Below, piece by piece: positions 35,036-46,475 of a DNA stretch of 64,000 nucleotides. Made by a program: the position numbers and the translations under genes. Position 1 is the first letter of the stretch. Each line of letters begins with the position of its first letter. Below the pieces are notes generated by a model. That model was not told the DNA's origin. It saw only the letters and a list, made by a program, of their open reading frames with translations, and searched no databases. Source of the DNA: Patella vulgata (lineage: Eukaryota > Mollusca > Gastropoda > Patellidae); the NCBI RefSeq assembly GCF_932274485.2, contig NC_065884.2:27361540-27425539 (forward strand), read 5' to 3'.

Positions 35036-35120
35036 TAAAGACGGATTGTTTATTGGGCAAACTATAACAGAATAGTTGGTTAGCATTTTAAGTGAATTTT
35101 TAAAGCTTTGTTCTTGGAAT

Positions 35121-35410
35121 AGCATATTTCCTAGTCATCGTAAGTACACTTATGAGCTCTCATACTAATATACTTTAAAATCTTTACTTCAAAATTGCTA
35201 AATTCATATTTTTTTTAATGAATTTTAAGTTAAAAAGGCATCAGCAAATTCACCTACAAACTAACTAGCATATTTCCTAGTCATCGTAAGTACACTTATG
35301 AGCTCTCATATTAATATACTTTAAAATCTTTACTTCAAAATTGCTAAATTCATATTTTTTAAATGAATTTTAAGTTAAACAGACATCAGCAAATTCACCT
35401 AGAAACTAAT
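35121..35410 (+). repeat. 146-bp tandem duplication in the intron
   Basis: 35121-35266 and 35267-35410 both run from AGCATATTTCCTAGTCATCG to 'CAGCAAATTCACCTA', nearly identical. Confidence 0.9.
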
Positions 35411-35719
35411 TATTGTTAATAAAAACATAATTTATATTGAAAAGAATCACTGGTGTGTGAACTTATATAGCACGGCGTCTCGACAAGTGTCGTTATCAAG
35501 CAACATGGCGATGATTGTTTCCATTTAAATAGTGTTGTGTTTTTTTTTATTGTGTTCTATAGCTAAATTCCACCGAAGAATTATAAATATTGTTAATCGT
35601 GAATTATGGCGGAGATAAGCCGAATTTTGTCTGTACAGTTAAACCATCGAAGTAGATCACCAAAACACGTGCACCTCTTCAAGCTCCAGACAATATTTAC
35701 TCTAATTAACATAACTTAC

Positions 35720-35770
35720 CGTCAAGCCGAAAAGAATGAAAGATCAAATCTGAAATATCCCAACGTATAA
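35720..35770 (-). other. 5' non-coding exon of the 33799-34515 gene
   Basis: Donor TTGACG|GTAAGTTATG at 35720, with the TATA box about 80 bases upstream. The 5' end is inferred. Confidence 0.7.
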
Positions 35771-35794
35771 TAAAGATGTATATTTAAATGCGGG

Positions 35795-35802
35795 TATTTA
35801 TA
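35795..35802 (-). promoter_or_regulatory. TATA box
   Basis: TATAAATA on the minus strand, perfect to the usual consensus. Confidence 0.8.
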
Positions 35803-36287
35803 TGTTCTTGGAGATACATCAAAGAGAGGATCCATCACGCAAATGATGTACACATAAGTAGATCGCTACTATTATTAAAAAATGTACGTGTCATTTTGAC
35901 TGACAACATTCATATTTGACCTAGCCAAACCAATTAGTTAAAGAGAAAATGCCATAGAAATTCGATGTCAGCTACCAAAAAGTGGTCAAATTATGAGAAC
36001 TTGACCTCTGAATCATACTCAAATATTTCAGTTAGCTTATACACAAAATCAAAAAATTGTTAAAGAGGACAGACAGTGGCATTTTTAAGAGTCAACACCA
36101 TTTGTAAATGACACATCTATTTTAGGACAGTTAACAGAGAAAAATTGTCATGCTGAATTTTTAGTTTTAATATCGCTAATCAAACTTTCAACCAATTTGG
36201 GTTTCTGAATTCAATAAAATAAAATGTATGAAACAAAATGACAATTCTTTACTTTTCTACACAATAAAAACAATATGGTGAACACGA
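35803..36287. other. no gene seen
   Basis: Upstream region of the Met/Tyr-rich gene; nothing recognised. Confidence 0.5.
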
Positions 36288-36390
36288 GTTTAACGTCCAC
36301 TTAACACAAACCTAAGTCATTTCGAAGCTCAGATATGGTATATTATATTGATTTCAATTATTGTCTTGCGGCCAAGTGTTTCTAGTATTG
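36288..36390 (-). repeat. SINE family A fragment, old
   Basis: GTTTAACGTCCACTTAACAC and a diverged 'TTTCTAGTATTGGAATGAGA' body remain. Clearly older than the other copies. Confidence 0.55.
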
Positions 36391-36704
36391 GAATGAGAAA
36401 TTTACTTCTAGAGTTATTTTATTTGTCCATCTTCTTTTTAATCTGTATAGTAATGATTTTCTTTTAATAGATATATTAACTCAACCTTTTTTACATGGCG
36501 TTTTCTTGGATTTGCTTTCATTTTTCAAAGTTTTGCTGTATTTACATAACTCGTTAAACTCAAATACTGGACGTTACCTCAGAACTAGTGTTCAAAGTTA
36601 TGATCGCTCTGTGTATTATCTTGCACGCTCTAGTTATTATCTTTTGTGTTAGATATTATCCGGGTATTATGCTAGCATTATTTTGGTTAAAGAAGCATTG
36701 TGTA

Positions 36705-37040
36705 AGATTTAGATAAAGAGATGACCTTTCTTGCTATAATAGTTCAAAAATTAATTATGAAAAATGACTATATTGAAAATTTCATTCAAATTACTTTATT
36801 ATGAGCGACGTTATCAGTGTTTGAAGTTTTGACAAGATGTAGGGTAATCGTATATTATCGTAGCAAAGGTACCTGACGATCAAAACTAAGCCTCGGTTAT
36901 TATCTCGGCCAACCGATGATCTAGAAAGTGGAATATAGGCTCGGTATGTGAATACATGTCTAAATAATAGTTTATATTACATTTGAAGTCAAAATAAGGC
37001 CTGCAATGGACATATTTAGCTCTTACATGTAATGCATCTG
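36705..37040 (+). repeat. dispersed 'CTTGCTATAAT' repeat, copy 3
   Basis: Same ordered blocks as copy 2, ending 'GGACATATTTAGCTCTTAC'. No gene attached. Confidence 0.6.
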
Positions 37041-37164
37041 TAATTACTAGCTGTGTCTGGTTCAGTGCACTCCGCCACACCTCGATACACCGCCGCCCCT
37101 CTTAAATTACAAGGGAGCTCGTAGATCCACATACACATTATTAAATTAAGAAAATGGTTATTAT

Positions 37165-37360
37165 CAGTGGGTAAGGCACCGGCTCACTAACCAGAAAGAT
37201 CCTTAAGATTTTTCCACCCTGGCTTCATTTTGCCAGTTGTGTATGGGAGGGGCGGAGGTGTAGGAAGTAACATCGTCTAGTCATGCATATGGTACGGAAA
37301 CCGAGGTTCAGTGTACCATTGATAGTTGGAATTCGACGAAAAGTAGTCTAGACAAAATTT
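37165..37360 (+). repeat. SINE family B copy, decayed
   Basis: Head-like GTGGGTAAGGCACCGGCTC, then 'GGTACGGAAACCGAGG' and 'GATAGTTGGAATTCGACG' body blocks on the plus strand. Confidence 0.6.
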
Positions 37361-38865
37361 CTCGTTTGGCCCATGCCCGTCTTCACCCATATAGGCCAAC
37401 TGGAATATTTTATCTGCCGAAATGTATACATGAAATGGTGTTTAACGTCCAACTGTTCTGTTCCGGCTGGGCTAATGAAGGCGGGCATACACCGGACAGT
37501 GGCGTTACGGCCTACTATGAGTACTATGACATCGAATTCCAACTGACCTGGGATCTTTAACGTGCACGCCAATGTGTACACGGGACCCCGGTATTCCCAT
37601 CCAAACGACTAGACAGCTGTCCTTGTCAGGCCCTCCGTCCAGCACCACTGCCAAGGGGAAACCACGCCAGAAAATCTAGCGAGCCAGCGTCTTACCTACT
37701 TAGCCACCGTGGCTCCCCCGAGAAGTACAATATAATATGTAGGATACAAAATACACATTGTAATAACATTTTATAATTCTATTTCTCCGTTATGTATATA
37801 CAATATGATGCGTTATCCTGGTTTAAAAGCTTTATCTAAACCCTCTCTATTTTTTTAAACTAATAAACTAATCTAGCAGCAATACTGTGTACATTTGAAA
37901 GGTTTGATTTTGCATTTAAGGCAAAATCCTCACCAAGGATTATCAAATATCAAGTTTCCACTGATATAACCCTAGCCAAATTTTACACAATATTTCTTTG
38001 TTTCAAATAAAGTGCCCGGAGAAAATGTGCCCAGAATTCTTTTAGGGGATTCTATTGAGAAATAAAAACCCTTTGGTTTGTTCACTTTAATAATGACACG
38101 CATAGGTTTTGGGGGTGTTATTTGGGTTTTGAATTTCACGTATTACTATGTAATACTGTTATTCATTTGTTGTTCTTGGGGACGATTCTCTTTGAAAGAG
38201 CCCAATGCTCCACCAATTCATATACTTGTTTCTTGGACCACTGCGTATCGATTGACGGACTTTCAATTTTCATATGACGTAGCAATTTCAATATGTCTGT
38301 GTTGACGTCATAGCCAGTACCTGATCCATAGTGGTACTTGCTAAATTAATTTAGAGTCTATATTCGTTTATACTATAATTTAACTATTCCACAAAATATC
38401 CTGTTTTTAAATCTATAATATAAGTTTTGTTTTCATAAAAATTTTAAATGTTTAATAGCGTGTATTAAGCTCTATAAATTAGACACTGTCCGAAAATTGC
38501 AAATGACAATCAATTACTTTAATAGATAATAATATATTATGTTCGTTACAGAGAGTCTTGGTGATTTTAAGTGTTATTTTGTATGCATGCATCTATAGAT
38601 TTTCCTGCTCTTTCACTATAATATGTTTGTTGAAGTGTTCTAAATTGCTATGTATTTCTTGTTAATTCCCGATTGTTAAATATATTTTGACAATAATTTA
38701 TTACTTCAGCTATAACGTATCTGATTTTGACTGAAACAAAGAATTGGAAAGTGTAGATTTTTTTTCGTTTGTTTTCTTTTCACTCTCTTGGAAATTGACT
38801 TTTATTGTTGTTACTCATTCGTATAATACTTATTGTGGGCAGACCATTAACGATGTTTAAGTACT
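37272..38865 (+). repeat. 1594-bp tandem duplication, copy 1
   Basis: Every stretch compared by eye is identical to copy 2 (38866-40459), and open frames inside translate identically. ATC is present at both edges and at the junction. It contains a minus-strand SINE B (37430-37715) and no supported gene. Confidence 0.95.
37430..37715 (-). repeat. SINE family B copy inside duplication copy 1
   Basis: Tail (ATGAAATGGTGTTTAACGTC), body and tRNA-like head up to 'TAGCCACCGTGGCTCCC'. Near full length. Confidence 0.9.
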
Positions 38866-40459
38866 ATCGTCTAGTCATGCATATGGTACGGAAACCGAGG
38901 TTCAGTGTACCATTGATAGTTGGAATTCGACGAAAAGTAGTCTAGACAAAATTTCTCGTTTGGCCCATGCCCGTCTTCACCCATATAGGCCAACTGGAAT
39001 ATTTTATCTGCCGAAATGTATACATGAAATGGTGTTTAACGTCCAACTGTTCTGTTCCGGCTGGGCTAATGAAGGCGGGCATACACCGGACAGTGGCGTT
39101 ACGGCCTACTATGAGTACTATGACATCGAATTCCAACTGACCTGGGATCTTTAACGTGCACGCCAATGTGTACACGGGACCCCGGTATTCCCATCCAAAC
39201 GACTAGACAGCTGTCCTTGTCAGGCCCTCCGTCCAGCACCACTGCCAAGGGGAAACCACGCCAGAAAATCTAGCGAGCCAGCGTCTTACCTACTTAGCCA
39301 CCGTGGCTCCCCCGAGAAGTACAATATAATATGTAGGATACAAAATACACATTGTAATAACATTTTATAATTCTATTTCTCCGTTATGTATATACAATAT
39401 GATGCGTTATCCTGGTTTAAAAGCTTTATCTAAACCCTCTCTATTTTTTTAAACTAATAAACTAATCTAGCAGCAATACTGTGTACATTTGAAAGGTTTG
39501 ATTTTGCATTTAAGGCAAAATCCTCACCAAGGATTATCAAATATCAAGTTTCCACTGATATAACCCTAGCCAAATTTTACACAATATTTCTTTGTTTCAA
39601 ATAAAGTGCCCGGAGAAAATGTGCCCAGAATTCTTTTAGGGGATTCTATTGAGAAATAAAAACCCTTTGGTTTGTTCACTTTAATAATGACACGCATAGG
39701 TTTTGGGGGTGTTATTTGGGTTTTGAATTTCACGTATTACTATGTAATACTGTTATTCATTTGTTGTTCTTGGGGACGATTCTCTTTGAAAGAGCCCAAT
39801 GCTCCACCAATTCATATACTTGTTTCTTGGACCACTGCGTATCGATTGACGGACTTTCAATTTTCATATGACGTAGCAATTTCAATATGTCTGTGTTGAC
39901 GTCATAGCCAGTACCTGATCCATAGTGGTACTTGCTAAATTAATTTAGAGTCTATATTCGTTTATACTATAATTTAACTATTCCACAAAATATCCTGTTT
40001 TTAAATCTATAATATAAGTTTTGTTTTCATAAAAATTTTAAATGTTTAATAGCGTGTATTAAGCTCTATAAATTAGACACTGTCCGAAAATTGCAAATGA
40101 CAATCAATTACTTTAATAGATAATAATATATTATGTTCGTTACAGAGAGTCTTGGTGATTTTAAGTGTTATTTTGTATGCATGCATCTATAGATTTTCCT
40201 GCTCTTTCACTATAATATGTTTGTTGAAGTGTTCTAAATTGCTATGTATTTCTTGTTAATTCCCGATTGTTAAATATATTTTGACAATAATTTATTACTT
40301 CAGCTATAACGTATCTGATTTTGACTGAAACAAAGAATTGGAAAGTGTAGATTTTTTTTCGTTTGTTTTCTTTTCACTCTCTTGGAAATTGACTTTTATT
40401 GTTGTTACTCATTCGTATAATACTTATTGTGGGCAGACCATTAACGATGTTTAAGTACT
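38866..40459 (+). repeat. 1594-bp tandem duplication, copy 2
   Basis: Adjacent second copy. Its SINE B is at 39024-39309. The absence of visible differences means a very recent duplication, or a duplicated haplotype joined in assembly. Confidence 0.95.
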
Positions 40460-40625
40460 ATCAGTATATAAATAATAATGATTAATTTGATGTACATTTC
40501 CAAATCTGCTTTCTCGCATACGAGCAGCAATTAACGATGTTTATGGTCCTTCTGCTGTCAAGTCGAATAAATCAGTACAACACCAGTATTACCGCGTTGA
40601 CCCACAGGTGAGCTAAACATCTTTA

Positions 40626-40944
40626 TAATATATATATATATATATATATGTATTTATTTTATGATCAGTAGTGGAATACCGCGTTTTATCAGTGAAATAA
40701 AAGTTTTATTCCACTGGCTAGAAGCGGACAAAGTAGTCCATGTTGTTTTTACCTAAAATGATTGCAAAATCATAAAATAAATAGAACATTTGTCGTTTTG
40801 TCGTGAATAACATATTTTATTTCATCTCTAAGCAAGAAAACGTTTATATTTTTATATTTTCACTCATGCTACGCATTTGTGAAAATATGTTTTCTTGCTT
40901 CTCGATGAAAGAAAATATGTTATTCACTCTAAAACGACAAATAT

Positions 40945-40996
<52 letters not shown>
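40626..40996 (+). repeat. AT microsatellites around a hairpin element
   Basis: (AT)n at 40626-40649 and (TA)n at 40946-40996 flank an imperfect palindrome. Its arms at 40785-40858 and 40875-40942 start ATTTGTCGTTTTGTCGTG and end with the complement. MITE-like, no coding capacity. Confidence 0.75.
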
Positions 40997-40997
<1 letters not shown>

Positions 40998-41352
40998 ATG
41001 AGTATGCATATGTTACATGTCCATTTTTCTTGTTTCGAGAAAATCGCATTTTAAACTTTTGAATTCGTATTTCAAATCAGGGAATTATCCGAACATAATG
41101 TACTATATATATGTTATATATTGGTTGGTACTACACAAATCGAGATGATCATTTGAATGAAATTGGTTCCTGACTTCTGGCAAATTGGTTCCATATGGAC
41201 ATATCGTTTATGCAAATTGAACTTTTAAAACAGGTCCACATTTTGATGGACATAATGCCATGTTAGTTATATAATATGCACAGGAATGAGTTCAATTTTA
41301 AGAAATATTGAGCTATTGTGTACTCTGTCATGTAATGACGCATTTTAAAGAT

Positions 41353-42632
41353 AGGTTGCCAGGCAACGATACATACGCCCACAGCGGCTAAATCGTCCGA
41401 AGGTCGACAAGGGTTGTCGCATATTTATTCCTTTGTAGGTAATTGGAGGCCTGTACAAGATAGTTCCATACAGATCAGATTATAATTTTTGCCGTTTGAA
41501 GGTTCCCAAGGTTCTACAAATCAACTCTGGAAGTAATCTACATAAATTGTTAAAATTTGACAGACTTTTTCGTTTCACAAATTTAAATGATGCATATAAA
41601 TTTCATACATATCGGATGATAACTTTCATCAATCGAGCATTAACAATGTTGAACAAAGTGAAACTAGGGCAATAACCCTAGAAGTAATAAACGGGAATTG
41701 CTGAAATTCAATAGGATTCTTCTCTTTACTAATTTAAATGACGCATATAAATTTCATACAGATCGGCAGATAACTTTTGATGTTAGATCATTCACAAAGT
41801 TCAATAAAATGAAACAAGGGCCATAACTCTAGACGTAATAAACAGAAATTGCTGAAATTCAATAAGCTTCTTTGTTTCACTACTTTAAATAATGCATATA
41901 AATTTCAGAAAGGTCGGATGATAACTTTAGGCGTTAGAGCGTTCACAAGGTTCAATAAAGTGAAACAAGGGCCATAACTCTAGACGTAATACACAGAAAT
42001 TGCTGAAATTCAATAGGCTTCTTCGCTTCACTAATTCAAATAATGCATATAATTTTCAGAAAGATGGGATGATAACTTTTGGGGTTAGAGCGTTCACAAG
42101 GTTAAACAAGGTGAAGCAAGGACCAGAACTCTAGGAGTTATACACGGAAATTGCTGAAATTCAATAGGCGTCTCCGTTTCCCTAATTTAAATATTGCATA
42201 TAAATTTCACAAAGATCGGATGTTAACTTTTGGCATTAGAGCGTTCACAAGGTTCAATAAAGTAAAACAAGGACCATAACTCTAGATGTAACACACAGAA
42301 ATTGCTGAAATTCAATAATGCATATAAATTTCAGAAAGATAGGATGATAACTTTTGGGGTTAAAGAGTTCACAAAGTTAAACAAAGTAAGGGCCATAACT
42401 CTAGAAGTAATAAACGGAAAATGCTGAAATTCAATAGGTTTCTTCGTTTCCCTAATTTAAATATTGCATATAAATTTCACAAAGATCGGATGTTAACTTT
42501 TGGCATTAGAGCGTTCACAAGGTTCAACAAAGTGAAACAAGGACCATAACTCTAGACGTTATAAACGAAAATTATTGAAATTAAATAACATATATCAATT
42601 TTAAAACAATTGGATGATGTGGGCGTATAAAA
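41353..42632 (+). mobile_element. minisatellite-bearing element with TACGCCCACA ends, copy 1
   Basis: Left end TGCCAGGCA...ATACGCCCACA, right end GATGTGGGCGTATAAAAATA, so a short terminal inverted repeat. Inside are seven tandem units of about 150 bases (one about 30 shorter), each with CCATAACTCTAGACGTAATA, TTGCTGAAATTCAATA and GCGTTCACAAGGTTCA. No coding frame. The layout resembles pearl/HINE-type non-autonomous elements known in bivalves; that assignment is inference. Confidence 0.7.
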
Positions 42633-43287
42633 ATACATTTACACAAACTTTAATGTTTGGACCCCTGAGAGCGTGTTTTGTAGGCGATATGTCCACTGGT
42701 TCCTGTTTAGTGTTATGAGCTTTCAGTAGACAAAAGTTACGTATGTCCACAAATATCACTTTTGCATACTAAACTGTTGCTGAATGGGGACATGTGCTAT
42801 GTTTTCATGGCAATAACATGATACTCTAATTAATCTGGACTAACAGCATTTACACAGTAGAGGGGCGCATGTTTATGCTATTCAAAAAGGTCAAAACATC
42901 ATTTTGACCAAAACTGGACATGTAACATTTGCATACTCAGCCATCGTTATATATATCCAAAAATATTAGCACAACCGTAAAGCTGCACTACTTTTTTTTA
43001 GATAAAAATACAAGTGTTACCTTTCCTAAAATATTATATTGTTCAAAGGTCTATAAATCAGATACGTAGCTGAAGTAATAAAGGTATATAAATAAGGTAT
43101 GAATTTAAACTGCACATTTGACGAGTCTTTGGTTACTTACACCAGAAGTTGCATTATTACATATTTGTTAGAGAAAATTAATTTTAGCAAACATAAGTAT
43201 GATTTTTGGTTATACAGTTTTTACCATTTTAACGTCCGATACTTTAGTTATGGGCGGGTTGATTTGATTAAGATTATTTACATATCA
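42633..43287. other. no gene seen
   Basis: AT-rich; the 72-codon frame at 43099 has no recognised feature. Confidence 0.5.
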
Positions 43288-44713
43288 AGTATGGAAGGGT
43301 ATTGCTGCCAATATTAAATGCTCTGCTAAAATGTCTTTTCCATTGATTACGTGTAAAAAGTACAATGTACAAAGTCTTAATACCGGTAATGATAAAGCCA
43401 AAATACCTCGAAGGACAAAGTTAAATGCAAAACGTCAAATGCCATGTGTCAAATGTCAAATGTTTAATAGAAAATGCCGTTTTTGACGTGTCTACATTTT
43501 ACATTTCCTTTATTACATTTTACATTTGAGCTCTGCAGCATCTCATTTGTCCCTCTCGCTTTCTACATAGCATCTTACGCAGAGCACGAAGTTTGATATG
43601 CAAATGTAGGATATCACGTGACTTCACATATACGGAAAGGGGGCCCGAGTTCAACCTGGCGCACTATAAACCAGCACACTATAAGATATTTACAACACGA
43701 TATTGAGGCAATCAACATGGCAAACTATAAGAAATTCGCTGGACGACCGTGCCTGTAATAAAATCATGTGATTGATATGGCTAACCCGAGCCTTCGACAA
43801 ATAACATAAAATGAAAGTATAGTCTATATTAGTAATTAGGTTACTGTCGGACAGCAACACATTTCTTTCGACAAAACAACGAGGATTTTTCTTTCTCTAA
43901 AGTACGTAATAATGAATGTGCCAAGAAATAATTGATAGATTCAAAGCGCCATAGAAACATACTTTCCAGTGATGTATAACACGATAACAGGGATTTCGTA
44001 TTAAGACCCGTATTTTAACATTTTAAACCCTCGCCGCCGCCCCACACCCTCTCTTTAAATTTTAGTACAGCTTAATTAACTTCAATCCATTCAAAATAAT
44101 AAAAAATAAATAATTGTGCCCAACAAATAATGAATATACATGTACTTAAAGAGAGAAATGAGTACCTATGAACGTGCTTTTCACTGATATGTAAAATAAT
44201 ATCTGGAATTTCGTATTATGATCCGTATTTGGACATTGCATACCCCCCCCCCCTTCACGTTATCATGGTAATATAGTTTAGTACCATCCAAATTTGATTG
44301 TTTTTCAAAGTAAGTAAATTTCTTATAGTGTACCAGGTTAATTTCCTCTTATAGTGTACTGGCTTACACTGTGCCAGGTTAATCTCGGCCTCGTTTCCGT
44401 ATATGTTAATTAGTCACGTGATATCTATATTTGCATATCATAGTTAGTGCTCTACGTAAGATACTATGTAGAAAGCATGAAGGACAAATTGGATGTGGCA
44501 GAGCCTAAATGTAAAATGTAATGAGAGACATGGAAAATGTAGACACTTAAAAAAACAGCCTTTACCAATAAAGCATTTGTCATTTGACACATTACATTTG
44601 ACTTTATCATTTCCGGTATTAGGACTTTATACATTGTACTTTCTACATATAATCAATGGAAAAGACATTTTAGCAGAACAATTAATATTGGCAGCGATAC
44701 CCTTCCATAATGA
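43288..44713. mobile_element. foldback element with arms of about 400 bases
   Basis: Left arm 43288-43690 and right arm 44320-44713 are reverse complements with scattered changes. Examples are 'ACAATGTACAAAGTC' against 'GACTTTATACATTGT'-type blocks, and GGCGCACTATAA/CACACTATAAG against CTTATAGTGTACCAGG. The spacer holds two diverged direct repeats (about 43917-44035 and 44115-44245) and a C-run at 44245. No coding sequence is supported. The 147-codon frame at 44493 runs through the arm and is taken as chance. Confidence 0.75.
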
Positions 44714-45127
44714 AGGAGATCTTGTGTGTTATAACAATGTGTTAAAATTCGCTGTCGAGGAGCGGGCGAATAATCTTCTCACTTCGCCGTGTAAAAGCTT
44801 CTTCGTAAAAATAGGAGGTACAGCTGATCGATATGGTTTCGTCTATGCGGATAGAAAAAAAAAACCCACGCAGGAAAGAACCAAATATTTGGACCTGCGG
44901 ATTATTTGTCTGTGCGTGCGATTAATTACAAATTAACATATTGTTCGTGCGAGTATTCAAAATCATCTCGTGCATATGAATAAAACTTCTCAGGTCCTTT
45001 AAAACCCTATAAAGATCGTAGTCTATTACACAATTTGTAACATTTAATGTTCCTTGTTGTGTATGTCTCTCTCCAGATAAAGCTTACCTAAGAAGAGAAA
45101 GCAGAGTCTACACCAGCTTCACAGGAC
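44714..45127. other. no gene seen
   Basis: Nothing recognised apart from the tail of a chance open frame. Confidence 0.45.
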
Positions 45128-45340
45128 ATGAAATGAAATGGGGTTTAACGTCCTACTGTTCTGCTCCCGAACTGGGCTAATGAAGACGGGCATACGCCAT
45201 ACAGTGTGCTATGAGGGAAATTTTGCCCGGACAGCGGCACTACGGCCTACTTTTATATCGAATTCTGTCAAGGGATCTTTTACGTGCACGCCAATGTGTA
45301 CACGGGACATCGGTTTTTCGTCCCATCCGAACGACTCGTC
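45128..45340 (-). repeat. SINE family B copy
   Basis: ACATGAAATGAAATGGGG tail and clean body to 'TCGTCCCATCCGAACGACT'. Head missing. Confidence 0.9.
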
Positions 45341-45518
45341 CTGCCCCCTCCCCCATGTGTAAGTCAACAAACGCAATGTGGGGAGGGGGTATTCACAAAT
45401 AGGAACCATTTTTAAAGAAAGGGAAAGTAATAGTCAGTCTGTTAAAATTTTGGACTTTAACATTTAATAAACATTTAATAAACAATAGAAACAAATTAAA
45501 AAAAAGCCTTCTCTGTAG

Positions 45519-45846
45519 GGAGCCACAGTGGCTAAGTGAGTAAGACGCTGGCTCGCTAGCCTGGAGGTCGCATGTTCGATCACTGCATTGACCGAGAGAT
45601 TTCATCGAGATTTTCCGACGTGCTTCCCCCCCCCCCCTGTCAGTGGTGCAGTACGCATGGCCTGACAAGGATAGCTGTCTAGTCTTTCGGATGGGTCAAA
45701 AAACCGTGGTCCGTGTATACATTGACGTGCACCTAAAGGACCCTTGGCAGTTGGAATTCGATATAAGAGTAGGCCATAGTGCGGCTGCCAGGGCATAATT
45801 TCCACCGTAGCAGAACAGTGGACGTTAAACCCCATTTCATTTCATT
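45519..45846 (+). repeat. SINE family B copy, full length
   Basis: Best plus-strand copy for defining the family. The head GGAGCCACAGTGGCTAAGTG has box A-like and GTTCGATCACTG box B-like blocks; the body and GTGGACGTTAAACCCCATTT tail end in (CATTT)n. Confidence 0.92.
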
Positions 45847-46475
45847 GCCTGCTGTGTATAGCCCCAAACACATACTTTACTTAATACCTTAATATGTAAA
45901 TGACCAAATGGAATGAGAGAGGGGGTGTTCACGAGCAGGAACTGTTTTACTGTTTTTAAAGAAAGGGAAAGTAATAATTCACAACGTGTGGATGGGGGTG
46001 GGTAGGCGGGGTGCAGCTGTGACACTAGTCCAGACGCTCGGAGCCTAGAGGGGCCCGGAGGTATGTCTTATAAAAAAAATGTGTTAATACGAGCGTATAT
46101 AATAAAAAAAATGATACACCGTTACTTGATCGTAAACCAGAAGAAAGCCTGTGACTTTTCTTTTCTGAATGTGGGTACCCAGTAGCGTGGGTATTATTAG
46201 ATTCGGATTCTTTCAGTCCACTTTGGTGAATTACAAACAATAAGCATCCTGCTCGACCTTCACGTCGTGGAGTCCCGCTTGAGGGAGGCTCTCGTCACCG
46301 TCAGGGTATCCGAGCACCCTTTGATTCGAGTCCATTTCAACATGATTTTGAGTATCGAAAAAAAATTAATAAATAAACGAATAGTTTATATCATGAAAAA
46401 TTTTCTTTTGGATATTTTGGCGTCTCATGGTCACGACTTTTGTTTTTCCATTTGTTTGCTTGTTTAAAAAACCAG
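45847..46475. other. no gene seen
   Basis: Short frames only. A 25-base block near 45940-45975 ('AAAGAAAGGGAAAGTAATA') also occurs at 45413-45432, suggesting a local duplication around the SINE. Confidence 0.5.

Noticed and set aside
37348-37581. Paired frames repeated at 38942-39175
   Set aside because: They lie in a SINE B body within the 1594-bp duplication. Identity reflects the duplication, not protein selection.
40803-41054. 83-codon frame with an Ile-Tyr run
   Set aside because: The run is a translated (TA)n microsatellite, and the rest is a hairpin element.
41353-42632. CRISPR-like array
   Set aside because: Units are about 150 bases with no unique spacers, and the genome is clearly eukaryotic. 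It is a minisatellite.
44493-44936. 147-codon open frame
   Set aside because: Its first half lies in the arm of a foldback element whose other arm does not keep the frame. No domain recognised.
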